Source: Litoditis marina (taxonomy: Eukaryota > Nematoda > Chromadorea > Rhabditida > Rhabditidae). Taken from it: 64,000 nt of DNA. Shown here in pieces: positions 24,393 through 37,200 of this stretch. The position numbers were made by a program, and so were the translations under genes. The stretch's first letter is position 1. Each line of letters opens with the position of its first letter. The notes beneath the pieces were generated by a model, which was not told the origin of the DNA, made no database searches, and saw only the letters and a list, made by a program, of their open reading frames with translations. The DNA lies in assembly GCA_964036275.1 (NCBI GenBank), contig OZ038436.1:5054936-5118935 (forward strand). Reading direction: 5' to 3'.

Positions 24393-25454
24393 TATCATAA
24401 ATAACAATTAAAGAAATAATAAAATTAATCTATTAATCAACCATCATAGCGGAATAGAGATACATTCACCCGATTCTTTCAGGAAATTGGAAAACTGTTG
24501 AGTTTGTTGGTGAAGAAACCGAGAAACTAAACAGACGGAAATATAGTTTGAGATTAACTTGAAATGAACCGCAAAAAGAAAAAAAGGTTTCGGTTTTACG
24601 CTACGGAATTCGGAAAAAGAAGAAACAAACTGTTCAGAAAACGTATGAGCTAATCGAAACTCTGTTTCTCTCAAATAGGACTTGGCCTTGAGGAAATGCT
24701 CATTGTTATGTATTATTTAGACCATGGAGGCTGTAGTAACGATAACGATGTATCACTCACAATGTATCGGTTACTACATGTCATTCTCTTATCTATATTA
24801 TGCGTGCTACACTGAGCTGCGTTAAGAAATGTTAACTGGTGAATGGAGACAAACTATTTGTGCGTCATTTTATACTTCACTCTCGAGATTTTTTTTCTAT
24901 TACTATTTTCTTATTCGCCAACAAGTTCGCAAATGATTTTAAATCTTTGCACAAAGAATCAAACTATCTTCAAATAAACCCAGGTCAGAACCCGTTTCTA
25001 CATCACAAAAACCAACAAAACACTGAACGATTTCATGAAACAAGAATAAATAAAAACAAAAGTATATAAAGTGTGCCACAGTTCAAATATGTACCACAAT
25101 CAATGAATAACAAACAACTAATACAATAATAATGTATCAAATCTCGAAATAAAAACGACACTACAATAAGTGTATTGGTAGCACACTACTTGCAACCATT
25201 TCAAGATACCGTAACCTCGTTAGAGTATCAAAGAACTAAAATTCCACCAAATATTGATTATATTCACAAAACTATAAAATCCCCCCCCCCCCCCCCCGCC
25301 CCGGAAAACCAAAACACTACGTTTTGATGCTGAAGAAACAATGCATAGAATCTAATTTCGGTCTGTGGTTAGGGCAGAGGAATAGTGTGGCAGGGAGGAG
25401 GGTGCAGAGTTTCAAGAATACGCTACAAGTAAACAAAACAGGTAAACAAGACAA
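24393..25454. other. ALG3-CACTIN intergenic region
   Basis: About 1.06 kb between the ALG3 start and the CACTIN stop. It contains AT-rich unique sequence and a poly-C run at 25281-25297. Nothing coding is seen. Confidence 0.6.
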
Positions 25455-26408
25455 TCATCTCCTGTATCTGTACTTCTTGAACTGGAACCATAACTGGAAA
25501 ACTCCATTCTGGAACTGACACTTGTAGCCGTTCTTATGACTCACTTCCCACTCACGATTCACACATCTGCAATCAACTTATATATTGATTTAAACGATTT
25601 CATATGAAACTAGTAATAATGTCACAGAAACTATGGTTAACTACCGTGAATCATTAACATTTTATGATTGTTCAAGTCTGACTCAAAAAATTCAGCCCAA
25701 AAAACTCCAAAAACCAGCAGTTTTCGATACTTTCACTAAGGTTACCTAGTGAACTCTCCGGTGATAAAACTCAAGATTATCGACTTTTCTCAAAACTATC
25801 TACCAAATACTTTTTGAATACAACTCAAACTAAGCTGAAAAATTAGCCAATCTCTGAAACACGTACTTGAAAGCGATATCTTCATATGGAGGTCCCGATT
25901 TAAATCGAATCACGGCGAAGTCCGGGTCATCGCACGGGGTTACAGTGAAAGAAGGCGCCTCACGATTATTCAGTAGATCCGGGTAGAAGATCTGGAAGTG
26001 AAGTACATGAAATTGGCGTAACAGGTAACGTTAAATTAACGTACACACCAGTAAGTTCCAAAAGAGCCCGTTTTTAGTTTTAAACACGTGAAGTTTCGCG
26101 TAATTTTGCTCAACAATTGGCAACTTTCACGATATTAGCGAAAATGGAGCCCGTTTTCTTAATTTTTCTAGTTGTTTTTTTTTCTGACAACTTTACTAGA
26201 GTATTACACCAGATGGTGCTAACTGAGGCTCAAGTATTAATGCACTTTTCTATTTTGAGAAGACAATACTTTAAACGGGAGCCAGATTATATGATTACTA
26301 AAACTTGAACTCAATAGGTGATGTTGTTTTGTGTGGAACTCAAATAAAATAAAATATATAGAGAAGGATCAGACAGACAGACAGACAGGCAGGCAGGCAT
26401 AGAGAGAC

Positions 26409-26457
<49 letters not shown>

Positions 26458-29400
26458 GCAACATAGAGATAGAGAGGAAGAGAGAGCAACATAGAGATAG
26501 AGAGGAAGAAAGAGGAAGAAAGAGACATATACCCACATTAAACTTGTATCCCTGCACAATTTTGGGTGGCGGATTGTCCATATCGTAATGCGTCTGATTG
26601 TATTTGTTCCAGTCGAAACCCGTTTGAACCCTATTCAAATACGTCGGTTTTCGCGGCCGATACTTCGCCGACCACAGATGTACCTGTAAACTTACTAGTA
26701 AAAGTAGTTCAAATAGTCAGAAAAAATCGAAAAACGGGTTAGTTTTTTGCTGAAAACTAGAAAATGCGCAATAACTGACTAAACTGAAACTACAAGCGAA
26801 AGAGGGAGTGAGAGACTTAGAAATATCGTCGCGAGAACTTTTACTTAATATCATTACATTTGGGGTTGACAAAGATGCGAAGTGAATTATTGAAACATTC
26901 AGCTGTGAGTTTCCTAGTTTAAAAAAGTGAACTACGTCCATATTTCTTAAGAAAACAATTAGTTGTGTTTGTGTATTTCTGTTTATCTACCTATATTGTC
27001 CAACTATGCTCTACATCAAACTACAAACTAAAATGGTACCATTAAAGAAGGACGATCATGTGGTCCAATCCCAATAATTCAGTCCTTTAAACTGCAATAC
27101 ATTTTTCAATTGCAGTTTAAAGGACCGTTGACACGAGATTGGTCCACATAATCGTCCTTCTTTAAATGGTTTGAAATCGATACCTGTGTTTCGACGGGTT
27201 GTTCCACCGAGAATGTCGCCTCATCCCCATCCATGCCCTTTTTGGCAATTGCGATCATCGCCGATTCAGCCGAAGACTATAAATAATATCCGTGAAACAT
27301 TCAACTGCACAATAAACGGACAATGAATGACCCACTTATTCAACCAGCAAATTCAAGAAAATACTATCCAAACTCCAGCGAAGTTGAATTATCCAACGTT
27401 GCTTGACGTATTCGGATGACAAACGGGTTAACTTTTGCAAAATATTCCAACTTATGGCCTACTCATTCAACTACTGAATATGATTTAAGGATACCCTATC
27501 ATGAATGGCTCCCTTTTTCAATAATACAGCCAAAAATAATAGCTGAACCTCCAGAAAACAAAAAGATCTAAATAACAACAACAACAAAGTAAAACATAAA
27601 AGTAAACAACAACAAACCGTCGAACCAGCGGGATTTTTTCGGTTCGCCTTTCTACGCTCCGCCAACGCATTTCTGTCCGATTCTTCGTCCAGCACCTCGA
27701 TACCTGAATAAATAGAAACTTCACCTATATACAAACCTTATGCTTATTTCAATGAACAAAATATACTCGTGGCACTAGGACTTTGGTAGAACTTTATCTA
27801 CCCCACTCTCTGAGAAACTTACTCTTATCTTTCCCAAGCAATCAGAGCAAGTTTCGTCACTTTTAACAAAAAATATACAAACACTGAACTATTTTGCTGT
27901 TTTGAATGGTTCACTTTCTGGCATAAGAATATATGAAGTGGAGTACACGTTAAGTGTAACACTTAGTTCAAGCTTCATGTGAGAAAAGACATTTCTTCAA
28001 TATAATCGTACCTGGCATAGTGTCGTTGACATCTCCATAGGAGGGACTGTAACATCCTCTGTCATACAGTTCCAAGGTGGCCATTTCCAGTTGCTCCGGA
28101 GCAAGGGCTCTGGAAGATAACGAAGTTTTATTCATTTCTAGATCACTGTTAACTGTATTTTAACATGTTTCTGATATACGTCCATTAACCTAAACTTTAT
28201 TAACACAATATCATTTACAGTTAGTTTTTCTAATCCACCAGCAAAGTTGACAGAATAGCCGCGAAAAAACAAGGACTGTTATTTTTGGCGACATAGGTAA
28301 AATGCCCCGTCGAAGTAACGCTGAGACATGCTCATTTTCGCTCTGATTCTAGAGCTTACGCTCACTTCGGGAAGCGAAACCTTTTTCAAACGCGCTTAAC
28401 GATATAAATAGTCACTTTTGATTTTAGTTGCACTGGTATTGAACTATTTTACCTATGAACGAAAATATATTGCCAGCAACGTTGTCAACTTCATTTTCTA
28501 ACGTAAAAATCGATGCAGAAACCGGCTACTTTTTCTACAAACACGAGAGAATTTACTATTTATGCAAAAGGATGAAGCTATGAGTTGCGCATTACTTTAG
28601 GATGGCCATTAGACGAAGTGAAGATTAATACTAAGAACCTATCCACATACCTCCATTTCAGTTCTCTCTCCTGATCATCCAAATCAGTGGACTCCAGGTC
28701 ATTCAAATCAACCTTCCGACGCACCTACAAACACAAGTCGTATATAATGGAAATTCCATGATTTTGAATGAAAAACAAGCAAAATTTTCCCGATACCGGC
28801 AAAAAGAGCCAGTTTTTAAAATCTCTTGATTACTAAAAAAACATGAATCAAATCTAAGATAGGTACCTGTTTCTGTAGAGTTTCCGTGTCATCTTCTTCT
28901 TTTCTCTCAGTCGTCTCCTGTTTTGATGTCGATGGAACACTTATCGAGGTCGAGGTAGACTGAAAACACAACAATGACAACGATCAAAACGAAGGTTAAC
29001 CTTACTGAATTATACTGTTTACATTAGGGATTTGGAACTACCCAAACTTCACCAATACTCGTTTATTGGTTAAAACCTAATCTCTCACCCTGTCTTGTAC
29101 ATACGTGGGGCGACTTTGTTGTTCATAAAAATCGATTAAAAATCGGGGTTTTTATTTTGGTAATCGCAGTTTAGTCAACTGTCCTGGTATCCCAACAGTG
29201 GGTAATGTAGGTATCATCCCAACAGTTTCCCTTTTCGCTTTTTGAACTGAAGAAATGATCCCAATTCTTCCCTGTTTTGAAGAATAAAGTGGGGGCTCCC
29301 CCCTGATCTAATATACTAATATTGACCAATAGTAACCAAGAGGGGGGGGGGGGGGGGGCTAAAGTAAGACTTTCCCCGACCTGAATAGTAACCAAAACGT

Positions 29401-32400
29401 GTAAAATCGACCCACCTCCTCTCTTTTCTTCTGTGTAACCTCGCTCTTTCTCTCCTCTTGCCCTCCGATTTCTCTCATTTGTTCCTCACGAATTCGCTTC
29501 AACTTCAGTTTCAACATCGTTTGGTGCAACTCGCGAAGTCTCGTTTTTGCGATGAACACCTTCAGGTGATCTACAAACGAAATTCAATCAATACATATCT
29601 ATTACACGCCAACTTTAATCCGAACTTATCAAAGAACGAAAATCAACTCATCTCTTGAAAAAAATCTAAATCAACTCGTTTACGTGTTAGGCAACCTCCA
29701 AAAACGTTAGGTTACGAATTCAATAAACAGGCTGGTCGGAATTTTTAGTTATAAACGAAACTCTCGTTTTGGGCCAACTTTTCAACTAAACTGTTCGAAA
29801 AGTGATTATCTTTTTCAAGAACGGTCTAAAGTTTCAGGCATATTATATATATATATATATATACTCGACCACCTGTCCCCCTCAATGAAAACAATATAGC
29901 CACCATAGTCAGAATAGCTAGAGTTATTTAATTATTACAAAACAAAACTGTCTCCTTCGGTCCTTTCTGGCCAAAAGTACTTTATTCGAAATTTCAAAAA
30001 ATGAATATATTCAGTGGAAGGTTTCAGGGACATTATATATACTCGACCACCGTTCCCTCACAACAGTCCCAGCCGGCTAAAAAATTCACCCCTTTCTAAT
30101 ATTCTAATTCTGAAGATCAGTCAAAGGTTTCGGGAACATTATATATACTCGACCACCTACCCAGCAGTTCCTCTCAATAAGAGGAAGAATAGCCGAAGTG
30201 GTTTACAAAACTGTCTCCTTTAGTTCTCTCCATACACCAGCAAGGTTGTCCGAATAGTCAGAAAAATTCGAAAAACGGACTACTTTTCAGCCGAAAACAT
30301 GAAAACGGACTACTTTTCAGCCGAAAACATGAAAATCGGTCTACCTTTGATGAAAAATTCTAAATTTTCACGTGTTCACATCTGAAAACGGCTTACTTTT
30401 TGTCGCTTAGTCAGACATTACTGGTGTATGGTTCTCTCTGGCCAACTTAACACGTCCTTTTTTCATAAAGTGAGAATATTTCTGAAGAACAGTCGAAGGT
30501 TTCATGGAAATTATATATGATGGAACACCTACTGGTTAGGCAACCCAAACAAAACGGTATGATAAAAATTCACCCTTTCCTAACTCTGAAGATCAGTCGA
30601 ATATTTCGGGGAAATTATATATATTCGACAGAGATCAGTCGATGGTTTCAGAACATTATACATACTCGACCGCCTGTCCCTCTCAATTCTCAATAACAAA
30701 ACAAGTCAGAATGGCCTGAGTTATTCAAAAACTGTCTCATTTGGTCATTTTTGAGCACTTTTAAAGTATATTATTCGAAAAGCAGTCAAATGTTTCAGGG
30801 AATCCAAATATACTCGACCACCTACCCAGCAGTCCCTCCCAGTAGGAGACATCCGTTCCCGATCCGCCAGCCCTGATTTTCCCGGCCACATTCGTCTCCA
30901 ATTGAAGAAGGTCGTCCACACTTTTGCCCTGCAACAGACTTGATTTACAAATGCACGTAAAACTGACCAAAACAATGAAAACATCCACGCCATTGGTTAT
31001 TTAGCCAAAAAATCATAATACGCGAATATTTAAAAAAATGATTTAAAAATTCATGGTTGGGTTAAAGTGACCACATCGCCCGGGTTTGACAGAGAAAATT
31101 TGTCTGCGTAGCCACAAAAATTGAGAGAAAAAGACAACTTTTTGGCCAATATTGTCCGTCTTTCAAGCGAAATCGAAAAAATTGTAGACTACAGCTGTTC
31201 TACAAAAAGGACTCTATCTACATGTGAAACTTGATGATTTTGCATCAAAAATACACAAAATTCCTCGTTTCCTGTTTAAAAAAGAGCCCGCTTTTCCATT
31301 TTTTCGGCTATTCGGACAACTTTGCTGTACGGGTATGCTTAAAGTACTCTAATTCTACATGTGAAATTTGATGATTTTGATCAAAAACCGACCGAAGTTT
31401 CACGTTTTGGCGTGAAAGTAGTACGTTTTTCAAATGTTTACTCTTCTGTATTACTACTTCTCCATTGTATTACTACCCACCTACCTTCTTCTGTATCTAT
31501 CTTCTGTATTACTTCTGTATTACTATACCTTGAATATCTTAACCACATCAGTGTGAACGGCGCCGTGAATCGTGGTCCCGTTTCTATCCCGCTCCCCTCG
31601 AATTCGTTTCAATTCGTCGTCGACAATACAGCGAATATCCTGCCAGAACGTCACGTGCTGATTTCCTTCCAGGTTACGGTATACCTGTAGAACAAAAGAT
31701 GGGTCAGATTACGGTATACCTGTAGATCAAAAGATAGGTCAGATTACGGTATACCTGTAGATCAAAAGATAGGTCAGATTACGGTATACCTGTAGATCAA
31801 AAGATAGGTCAGATTACGGTATACCTGTAGATCAAAAGATAGGTCAGATTACGGTATACCTGTAGATCAAAATATAGGTCAGATTACGGTATACCTGTAG
31901 ATCAAAATGATAGGTCAGATTACGGTCTACCACTACAACTACCCCCCCCCCCCTTACCGTAACCACCAACTAGAATAGCATCGTCGAGATTTAACGGCGA
32001 AACGATGCAAACAAAATTTAACCCATAAATTTTAATTAATATAAGAAAATTTTTCTTTTCTTTCTAGATTACTGTTCACTTAACTATAACGTTTTTAAAC
32101 ATATTAGTCCATTAACTTATACTTTATTAACACAATAACAGTTACATTTTGTTTTTCTATTACTCAGGCACGAGAGCTAACGGGCCGCCGCTGAAAAAAT
32201 GAGAATTCGACGGGCCGCCGCCAAAAAATTTGAATTGAAAAATTGAAACAAACTAGGGTTTTTGTTGTGCAATTTCAGCGAGAAACTTTCTGCAGTGATC
32301 AAACTACAAACTACAACCCCCCCCCCTTACCTTGATGTCCTCAATGAGATCCTCAAAGTCGGACTGGGCCAGTCCCTTCATGTATGATAGGGGGTCCTCC

Positions 32401-35400
32401 AGCTCAAACTCGTCCTCCCTCTCCTTTTTCTCTTTTTCAGTCAACTCTTTTTCGTCTACTTCATCGCCGAACGCTATGTATCTGGAAAATACAGAGATTT
32501 AAACAATAATAAAGTCAATTATTTCATTTATACAACGAAATTTTTAATGATTATTGAATTAATAATGAAAACATATTTCTTGAAAACTTGAAAAAACAAA
32601 ATGTTGAGACCAGGGCAATAACTTTCAGGAGATAAAACTGTTTAAAACGATTTGTAACTATTCTTCGAATTTGAACTACTGACTTCTGACTGGAATACCT
32701 AAATTGTCCATCAAGTGTAGAAGTAGAATACTCACCGGCGCGTTGGTAAGCAAAAACCAAAGTACAAAGTACAAACTACAAAATGAAGAAAAATACCAAC
32801 CTCGACAGCAAATCAATGGCCTTCGCTCTGTTCTGTTCAATACGCAGCTGGGAGCGGACCTAAAAGAGCACAATTGAGATTGAGAAAATCATACTGAAAT
32901 TGACTAAATAATAATATTTGACAACAACTATTTTTGTTTCAAGTTTCAACTGAATATAAAACACTAATAAATATCAATAGTTAGGAGGCCAAAACGTAGT
33001 AAGAGATTTACAGAGCCAAACAAAAATCCACTAATCAACTATCTCCAAAATATTTTCACGACTAAGTAGATCCGATGAAACTTTCCAGCGTAAGATCACA
33101 AACCCGAAACAGGAAAGACCACAAGTTGCACATTTCCAGGGGGTTTCACAGAGTCAAATTCAGTGCATTTCTCAGACTCGCGTTATCACGAAATAGTCGA
33201 ACAGTTGGGTAAGTCGCTAATTCTAAGGGTAGGTAATTCGTACCGAGCCCTTTCTGTCTCGAAAACAGAAAACCAAAAAGAAACCTGAATTAGCATTTCT
33301 GACTAGATATCTGATTGATGTCTTCCCTTCTACTTCTAGATATCAATGAAAGAAATGAAAGAATGCAACATATCCATACCTAGATACCTACCCCGGGATA
33401 ATGAACGATAATCAAAATCTTAAAAGCAAAACTAGTAATCAGATGTGTTGTCCTAGATGCTATTTTCATATCAATCAGTGGTAAGTATGTGGAAGGCCTT
33501 GCAAGCTTTCAACGCGTTTATTTCGCCACTCTAGCCTAAGTTACGCAGCCAGGCCTAGATAAAGAATAATTGAAAGCATACCCCAGTAAAGTTGTCCGAA
33601 TAGTCAGAAAAAATTGAAAAACGGACTACTTTTTTCGCCAGAAAGAAGACAATCAGTCTACTTTTGATGAAAAATCATCAATTTTAACTTGTTTAATTCA
33701 CAAAACGGACTAATTTTTGCCGCTTAGTCAGACCTTACTGGTGTTTGATTGAAAGTTGGCAAAATTATTCCGGAACCTTAGCCTGTTCCAGCTGAAATTG
33801 AGCTTCCTTGTGGGACCATTCGCCGTGCGCACGTCTGTCCAAATCACGTTGAATCATGTCCATGTCCTCCCTGAATTTCTATGTTTAGAAACATAAAAAC
33901 ATTCTGAAAAAACCTACTACGGTAACTACATTAGTAACTAAATTTATGGCCTAGTTAACGAAAAAGTTAAGGACCCTCGGGTCAGATAACCATAAACGTT
34001 TACTCTAATATGCACGTTTCGAGGAATAATAGTACAACAGTAATCGGTCCATTTTGATACAAAATCATTAACAGACTACTTTTTGTCGAGCCTTACCCGA
34101 CCATTACTGGTCTATGTCCATAGTGACTTGGTGACTTCGAATTGAATTTCACCGATTGGCATATACCCACGATCCGCATTACACAGTGAAGAGAGGTCTA
34201 CCATCCCTGTGGGTATACTTCTATGACCCCCCTCCCTCAACGACCTTTGACCTACCTTGCAGCCAGTCGCGCGTCTCTCGCCCTCTTCAATTCCTCCATC
34301 TCTCGCACATTTTTCTCCACTCTTTGACGCATTCTGAAAACGACAATACTTCTAAAGTACAATAAATATATAAAACTATAGTATATTAAGTGTACTAAAG
34401 TATTGAGTAGCATGTATTACTCAATGTTTTACTCGAAACTATTTTATTAGTTTCATTTCAACTTTGTTGGTTGAAAAGTAACTGGAATCTGAAATCTATA
34501 TGTTCCACATTGTTTCCATAATCGAGTGATTGAATTTTACCCCCCCCCCCCCCCCACCTTTGTGAAATTGTAGTTTGACCCCCCCCCCAACGGGGGGTGA
34601 TAATTCAATTTATCACCTGCAATACAAAAGTTTGAGGGTGGGGGGTGAAAAGTAAACATTTCCGGTATTGAAGTGCAGCCCTCCACTCGTACTTCGATTT
34701 TCCCCAATAATCGAATAATCACATCACACTGTAAGATTCTGTAAATGACTCCCCAAAATAATTAGTTCGTGTGAAAAACGCCAGTACCCGGTCCCGGTAA
34801 AACAAAAAATCGTAATACCAATTCTCATTCAACACAAAATAACACTCACTCTCGTTCGATTTGCTTGGGAGTTAGTGTCGATTTTCCTTCCTTTTCCAAC
34901 TTCTTTCCCCACACAAATGTTTCAGTCAAATTGACGTCGTTGAACGGATTGTTCATGTTTGTGTAGGCCAATTGGGGAGGCAGATAACTTTCCGACTCCT
35001 TAGTCTTCTTTTCTTGCTGAAAATACACATTTTCACCTTCATACACTGGTATTGAACAAACGGTGTAACTTTAAATTATTGAATTAACGTTATAGATAGT
35101 ATACAATAGACCAAGATCAACTCAGAAGAAACTGCTACTACAAAGATCTGTCATCTGTGACATGTATGATGATCACCGCCTCGTAACGAAGCGACGTGAA
35201 AGAACTAATATGAAATACATTATACATATGAATAGATAATATTTATTAGTTCACTTACGTATGAAACTTTTCTAGTTAACTTTTGAACTAATACTGTTTA
35301 TTTATTGTTTTCCATTTGCGGGTGAACGAAATGATAGGCGGCCCCTACACCAACACGTTTGTTTACTAAAGGAGGGGGGGGGCTTAACTACGACACTCAT

Positions 35401-37187
35401 AGCCATAGTTATGCTTATTTCTAATAAATAGTAGTGTAAACTTCAACGAATACCTCTTCGGTTAGCTAATCGCAATCAGGTTAGTCAGAAACCCAGTTAA
35501 CTTATTTGGACAATATTACTGTACTCATGATATTCTCAGACCATTGGCTGTTAATTACAAATTCGCGTTTGGTCGAAACAGTATTGCAACAAATCTAGAG
35601 ATATATTGCGCCCCGAAGAGACGTCAGACGACGAGGGAAAAAATCAATGTCTATGACAGCCACGCTGTATAAACAGTTATTTACTGTTTTGCAACGACGC
35701 TTGTTCTGAGTTACTGTAGGGAAAGGAAGAGACTTATCAAAGGCCTGAAGACTCAACTGATTTTAAAGAATAGCTGAAACATTCAACTGCGCAAACTGGT
35801 TCCTAACCCACCTTTCGCATTTTCTTCGCCATTCTACGCGCTCTTTTCTCCTCCGGCGTTTCCTTGTCCTTCAAACGCTCTTTTTCCAGTCGCTTCTCCA
35901 GCTTCTTCCCTTGTCTTTCTTTTTCCAGAACCGACTGAAACATTGGAAAGCGTTAAGCAAGGATTCTCAAAATTGACCCTTCAAAAAGTTATTTTGTCGC
36001 AATGTATTAATGAGATGGAAAATCGCATATCTCATTGAACAAAAAACGTAGAAGAATAAAGGCTGATCGTCAGTCGCTAGCAAGCTAGCCGGCTTGAAAT
36101 TTCAGCAGAAGAGCTATTAGATGACTCAAACATTCAAACCTATTTTCTAGTTGTGGGAAAGATTTTAAACCAGAACATAACTGTGAAACATCAACCAATA
36201 AGGTGTTTTGTGAAAAGGAGCTCAGTTTCTATTTAAGAGTGTTGAAAACTCATGATTTCGCGTCAAAGATGCCCAATTCTTCTGGTTTCGGGTAACAGAG
36301 CCTTTTTCTGGCTATTCCCACTACATATATTGACTAATCCTCTCCTTTAAATCGTTCGCATTTTCCAATTTTCATGGGCTTTCCTGAGAGTTTCCTTTTT
36401 AGCGTTGCGTTCTTATGAATTCAATGACTCAAGGTTCTAAACTCTACTCTCTACTAAGGCCGTACACCGGTAAGATCGGATTACTTCGGATTACGACAAA
36501 AAGTAGTCCGTTTTCACAATGAAAACACGTGAAAATGTATTATTTTGCATCGAAATTAGACAAATCCTCTCTTTTTCGGCGTGAAAGTAGCCCGTTCATA
36601 CACCGCCAAGGCCTCCCATAAAGGGGGGAGTCGCGAACAAATTCTTGTGAAAAGTAGGGGTTGCGAACTGTCAACTAACGATTTTCATACAAAATCAGCT
36701 ATAATCGTACGGAAATTAGTTGAATATCGTCGTTTTGGGGGTCGCGACACGAGAAAACACGGAGGGTTCGCGAGAATTTTGAAGGATTAAGAGGCCCTTG
36801 GCGGCGTTTTCCGATTTTTATCGCTATTCGGATTTGGACAAGTTTACTTTTACTGGGATGTGTTTGGAGTCTCCGTGAGTATGTTTGGTAGAAAAGTTTC
36901 AAAATGGCTAAGCTTTTCGATTTTCTTCTTATAAGATCGAAAACCGGTTATTAACGAACATAAGACACTATTTAGAGATGATTCGACCATATTACATTTT
37001 AAAACTATAAAGAGATAATAAACTGAGAACTAAGTTAGTTAGTTCAACTAACATTGAACTTGGAGTCTGCGTCATCGGAATCACTGCTGCTTGATGAGTG
37101 TCTTCTTTTCTCCTTTTTACTCTTCTTTCGGTCCTTGGAACGAGATCGAGAACGCCGGCGATCCTTCGACTTTTTCTCTTTTCCCAT
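25455..37187 (-). CDS. CACTIN: Cactin, spliceosome-associated / NF-kB pathway regulator
   Basis: Eighteen coding exons: 37187-37053, 35934-35812, 35016-34850, 34333-34256, 33870-33777, 32859-32801, 32481-32331, 31684-31529, 30928-30826, 29570-29416, 28959-28867, 28724-28651, 28109-28012, 27703-27618, 27276-27184, 26683-26537, 25991-25867, 25566-25455. They total 2049 nt, 682 residues (human 758), with phase kept throughout. Cactin is a nuclear protein found with the spliceosome and first described as a Cactus/I-kappa-B partner. Residues 1-45 are Arg/Ser/Lys-rich (RS-like), then charged coiled-coil sequence and NPFNDVNLTETFVWGKKL. The mid domain is about 200-407 (KIRAGGSGTDVSYWEGLL) and the conserved C-terminal domain about 556-682 (FDWNKYNQTHYDMDNPPPKI, FYPDL, GPPYEDIAFK, QLWFQFKKYRYRR). 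The donor of exon 14 was moved to ACG|GTTTGT because the nearer GTTCGA breaks frame. The ATG is 6 nt after TTGTAG. Confidence 0.95.
26043..26230. mobile_element. Divergent family A element (CACTIN intron 16 side)
   Basis: Starts ACACACCAGTAAG and keeps GAGCCCGTTTTT, AACACGTGAA and TTTCTGACAACTTTACTAGAG blocks, but is strongly diverged. Confidence 0.45.
26379..26525. repeat. (GA)n-rich microsatellite cluster
   Basis: CAGACAGACAGG, then pure GA, then AGAGAGCAACATAGAGATAG units repeated twice. It sits in CACTIN intron 16. Confidence 0.9.
26886..26906 (-). promoter_or_regulatory. TGTTTC core (CACTIN intron 15)
   Basis: Minus strand CAGCTGAATGTTTCAATAATTC. No clear TATA hexamer at the usual offset. 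Confidence 0.35.
27043..27168. mobile_element. Family C fold-back element (CACTIN intron 15)
   Basis: Palindromic copy with AAAGAAGGACGATCATGTGG on the left and its mirror ending TCGTCCTTCTTTAA on the right. The left arm has lost the GTGTCAACGG block (AATAATTCAG instead). Confidence 0.85.
27277..27310 (-). promoter_or_regulatory. TGTTTC element with TTTATA at CACTIN intron 14 acceptor
   Basis: GTTGAATGTTTCACGG then TTTATA with a 10-nt spacer; TTTATAG is also the 3' splice site of exon 15. Confidence 0.55.
29815..30835 (+). repeat. Tandem, interrupted array of seven degenerate TGTTTC-TATA units in CACTIN intron 9
   Basis: Cores lie near 29831, 30022, 30127, 30502, 30605, 30648 and 30791. Units read GGTTTC(A/G)GG-N4-TTATATATA-CTCGACCACC, then CAGTCCCTCTCAAT-like sequence. 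Most keep the TATA-like box at +15 from the core. The last unit overlaps the real exon 9 donor (GGGTAGGTGGTCGAG), so the array is a multiplied copy of that exon end and intron start. A family A element interrupts it at 30231-30430. Confidence 0.75.
30231..30430. mobile_element. Family A MITE, complete, 8-bp target duplication GTTCTCTC
   Basis: Termini CATACACCAG...CTGGTGTATG, flanked on both sides by GTTCTCTC. A 28-nt internal block (ACGGACTACTTTTCAGCCG...) is tandemly duplicated. Inverted termini with 8-bp duplications suggest mobilisation by a hAT transposase. Confidence 0.9.
31673..31930 (-). repeat. Seven tandem 35-bp copies of CACTIN intron 7 acceptor and exon 8 start
   Basis: Each unit reads, on the gene strand, GATCTACAG|GTATACCGTAAT followed by CTGACCTATCTTTT, so every unit contains an apparent 3' splice site followed by the first bases of exon 8. 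Only the last copy (acceptor at 31685-31686) leads into the open exon. The unit length of 35 is not a multiple of three. Confidence 0.9.
33579..33748. mobile_element. Family A short inverted-repeat element (CACTIN intron 5)
   Basis: CATACCCCAGTAAAGTTGTC to CAGACCTTACTGGTGTTTG with the usual core words. A partial copy follows at about 34030-34117. Confidence 0.75.
35772..35792 (-). promoter_or_regulatory. TGTTTC core (CACTIN intron 2)
   Basis: Minus strand CAGTTGAATGTTTCAGC; followed by CTTTAAAAT about 9 nt on, a weak TATA-like match. Confidence 0.35.
36462..36860. mobile_element. Family A element interrupted by a family B element
   Basis: Left part 36462-36596 (GTACACCGGTAAG..., GACAAAAAGTAGTCCG) and right part 36807-36860 (TTTTCCGATTTTTATCGCTATTCGGA...) are the two ends of a family A copy. 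The family B element 36597-36806 sits between them, so B inserted after A. Confidence 0.7.
36597..36806. mobile_element. Family B element, nested in family A
   Basis: Starts CATACACCGCCAAGG and ends CCTTGGCGGCG. Internal landmarks are AAAAGTAGGGGTTGCGA, ACGATTTTCATACAAAATC and GGGGGTCGCGACACGAG. It is the inverted homologue of 41011-41224. Confidence 0.85.
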
Positions 37188-37200
37188 TCTGATCTACAAT
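37185..37200 (-). other. Putative trans-splice acceptor of CACTIN
   Basis: AAATTGTAG ends 6 nt before the ATG. Confidence 0.5.

Noticed and set aside
27619..27626. Earlier donor for CACTIN exon 14 (GTTCGA)
   Set aside because: It leaves phase 1, and exon 15 then reads into a stop after three codons. GTTTGT eight bases later keeps frame.
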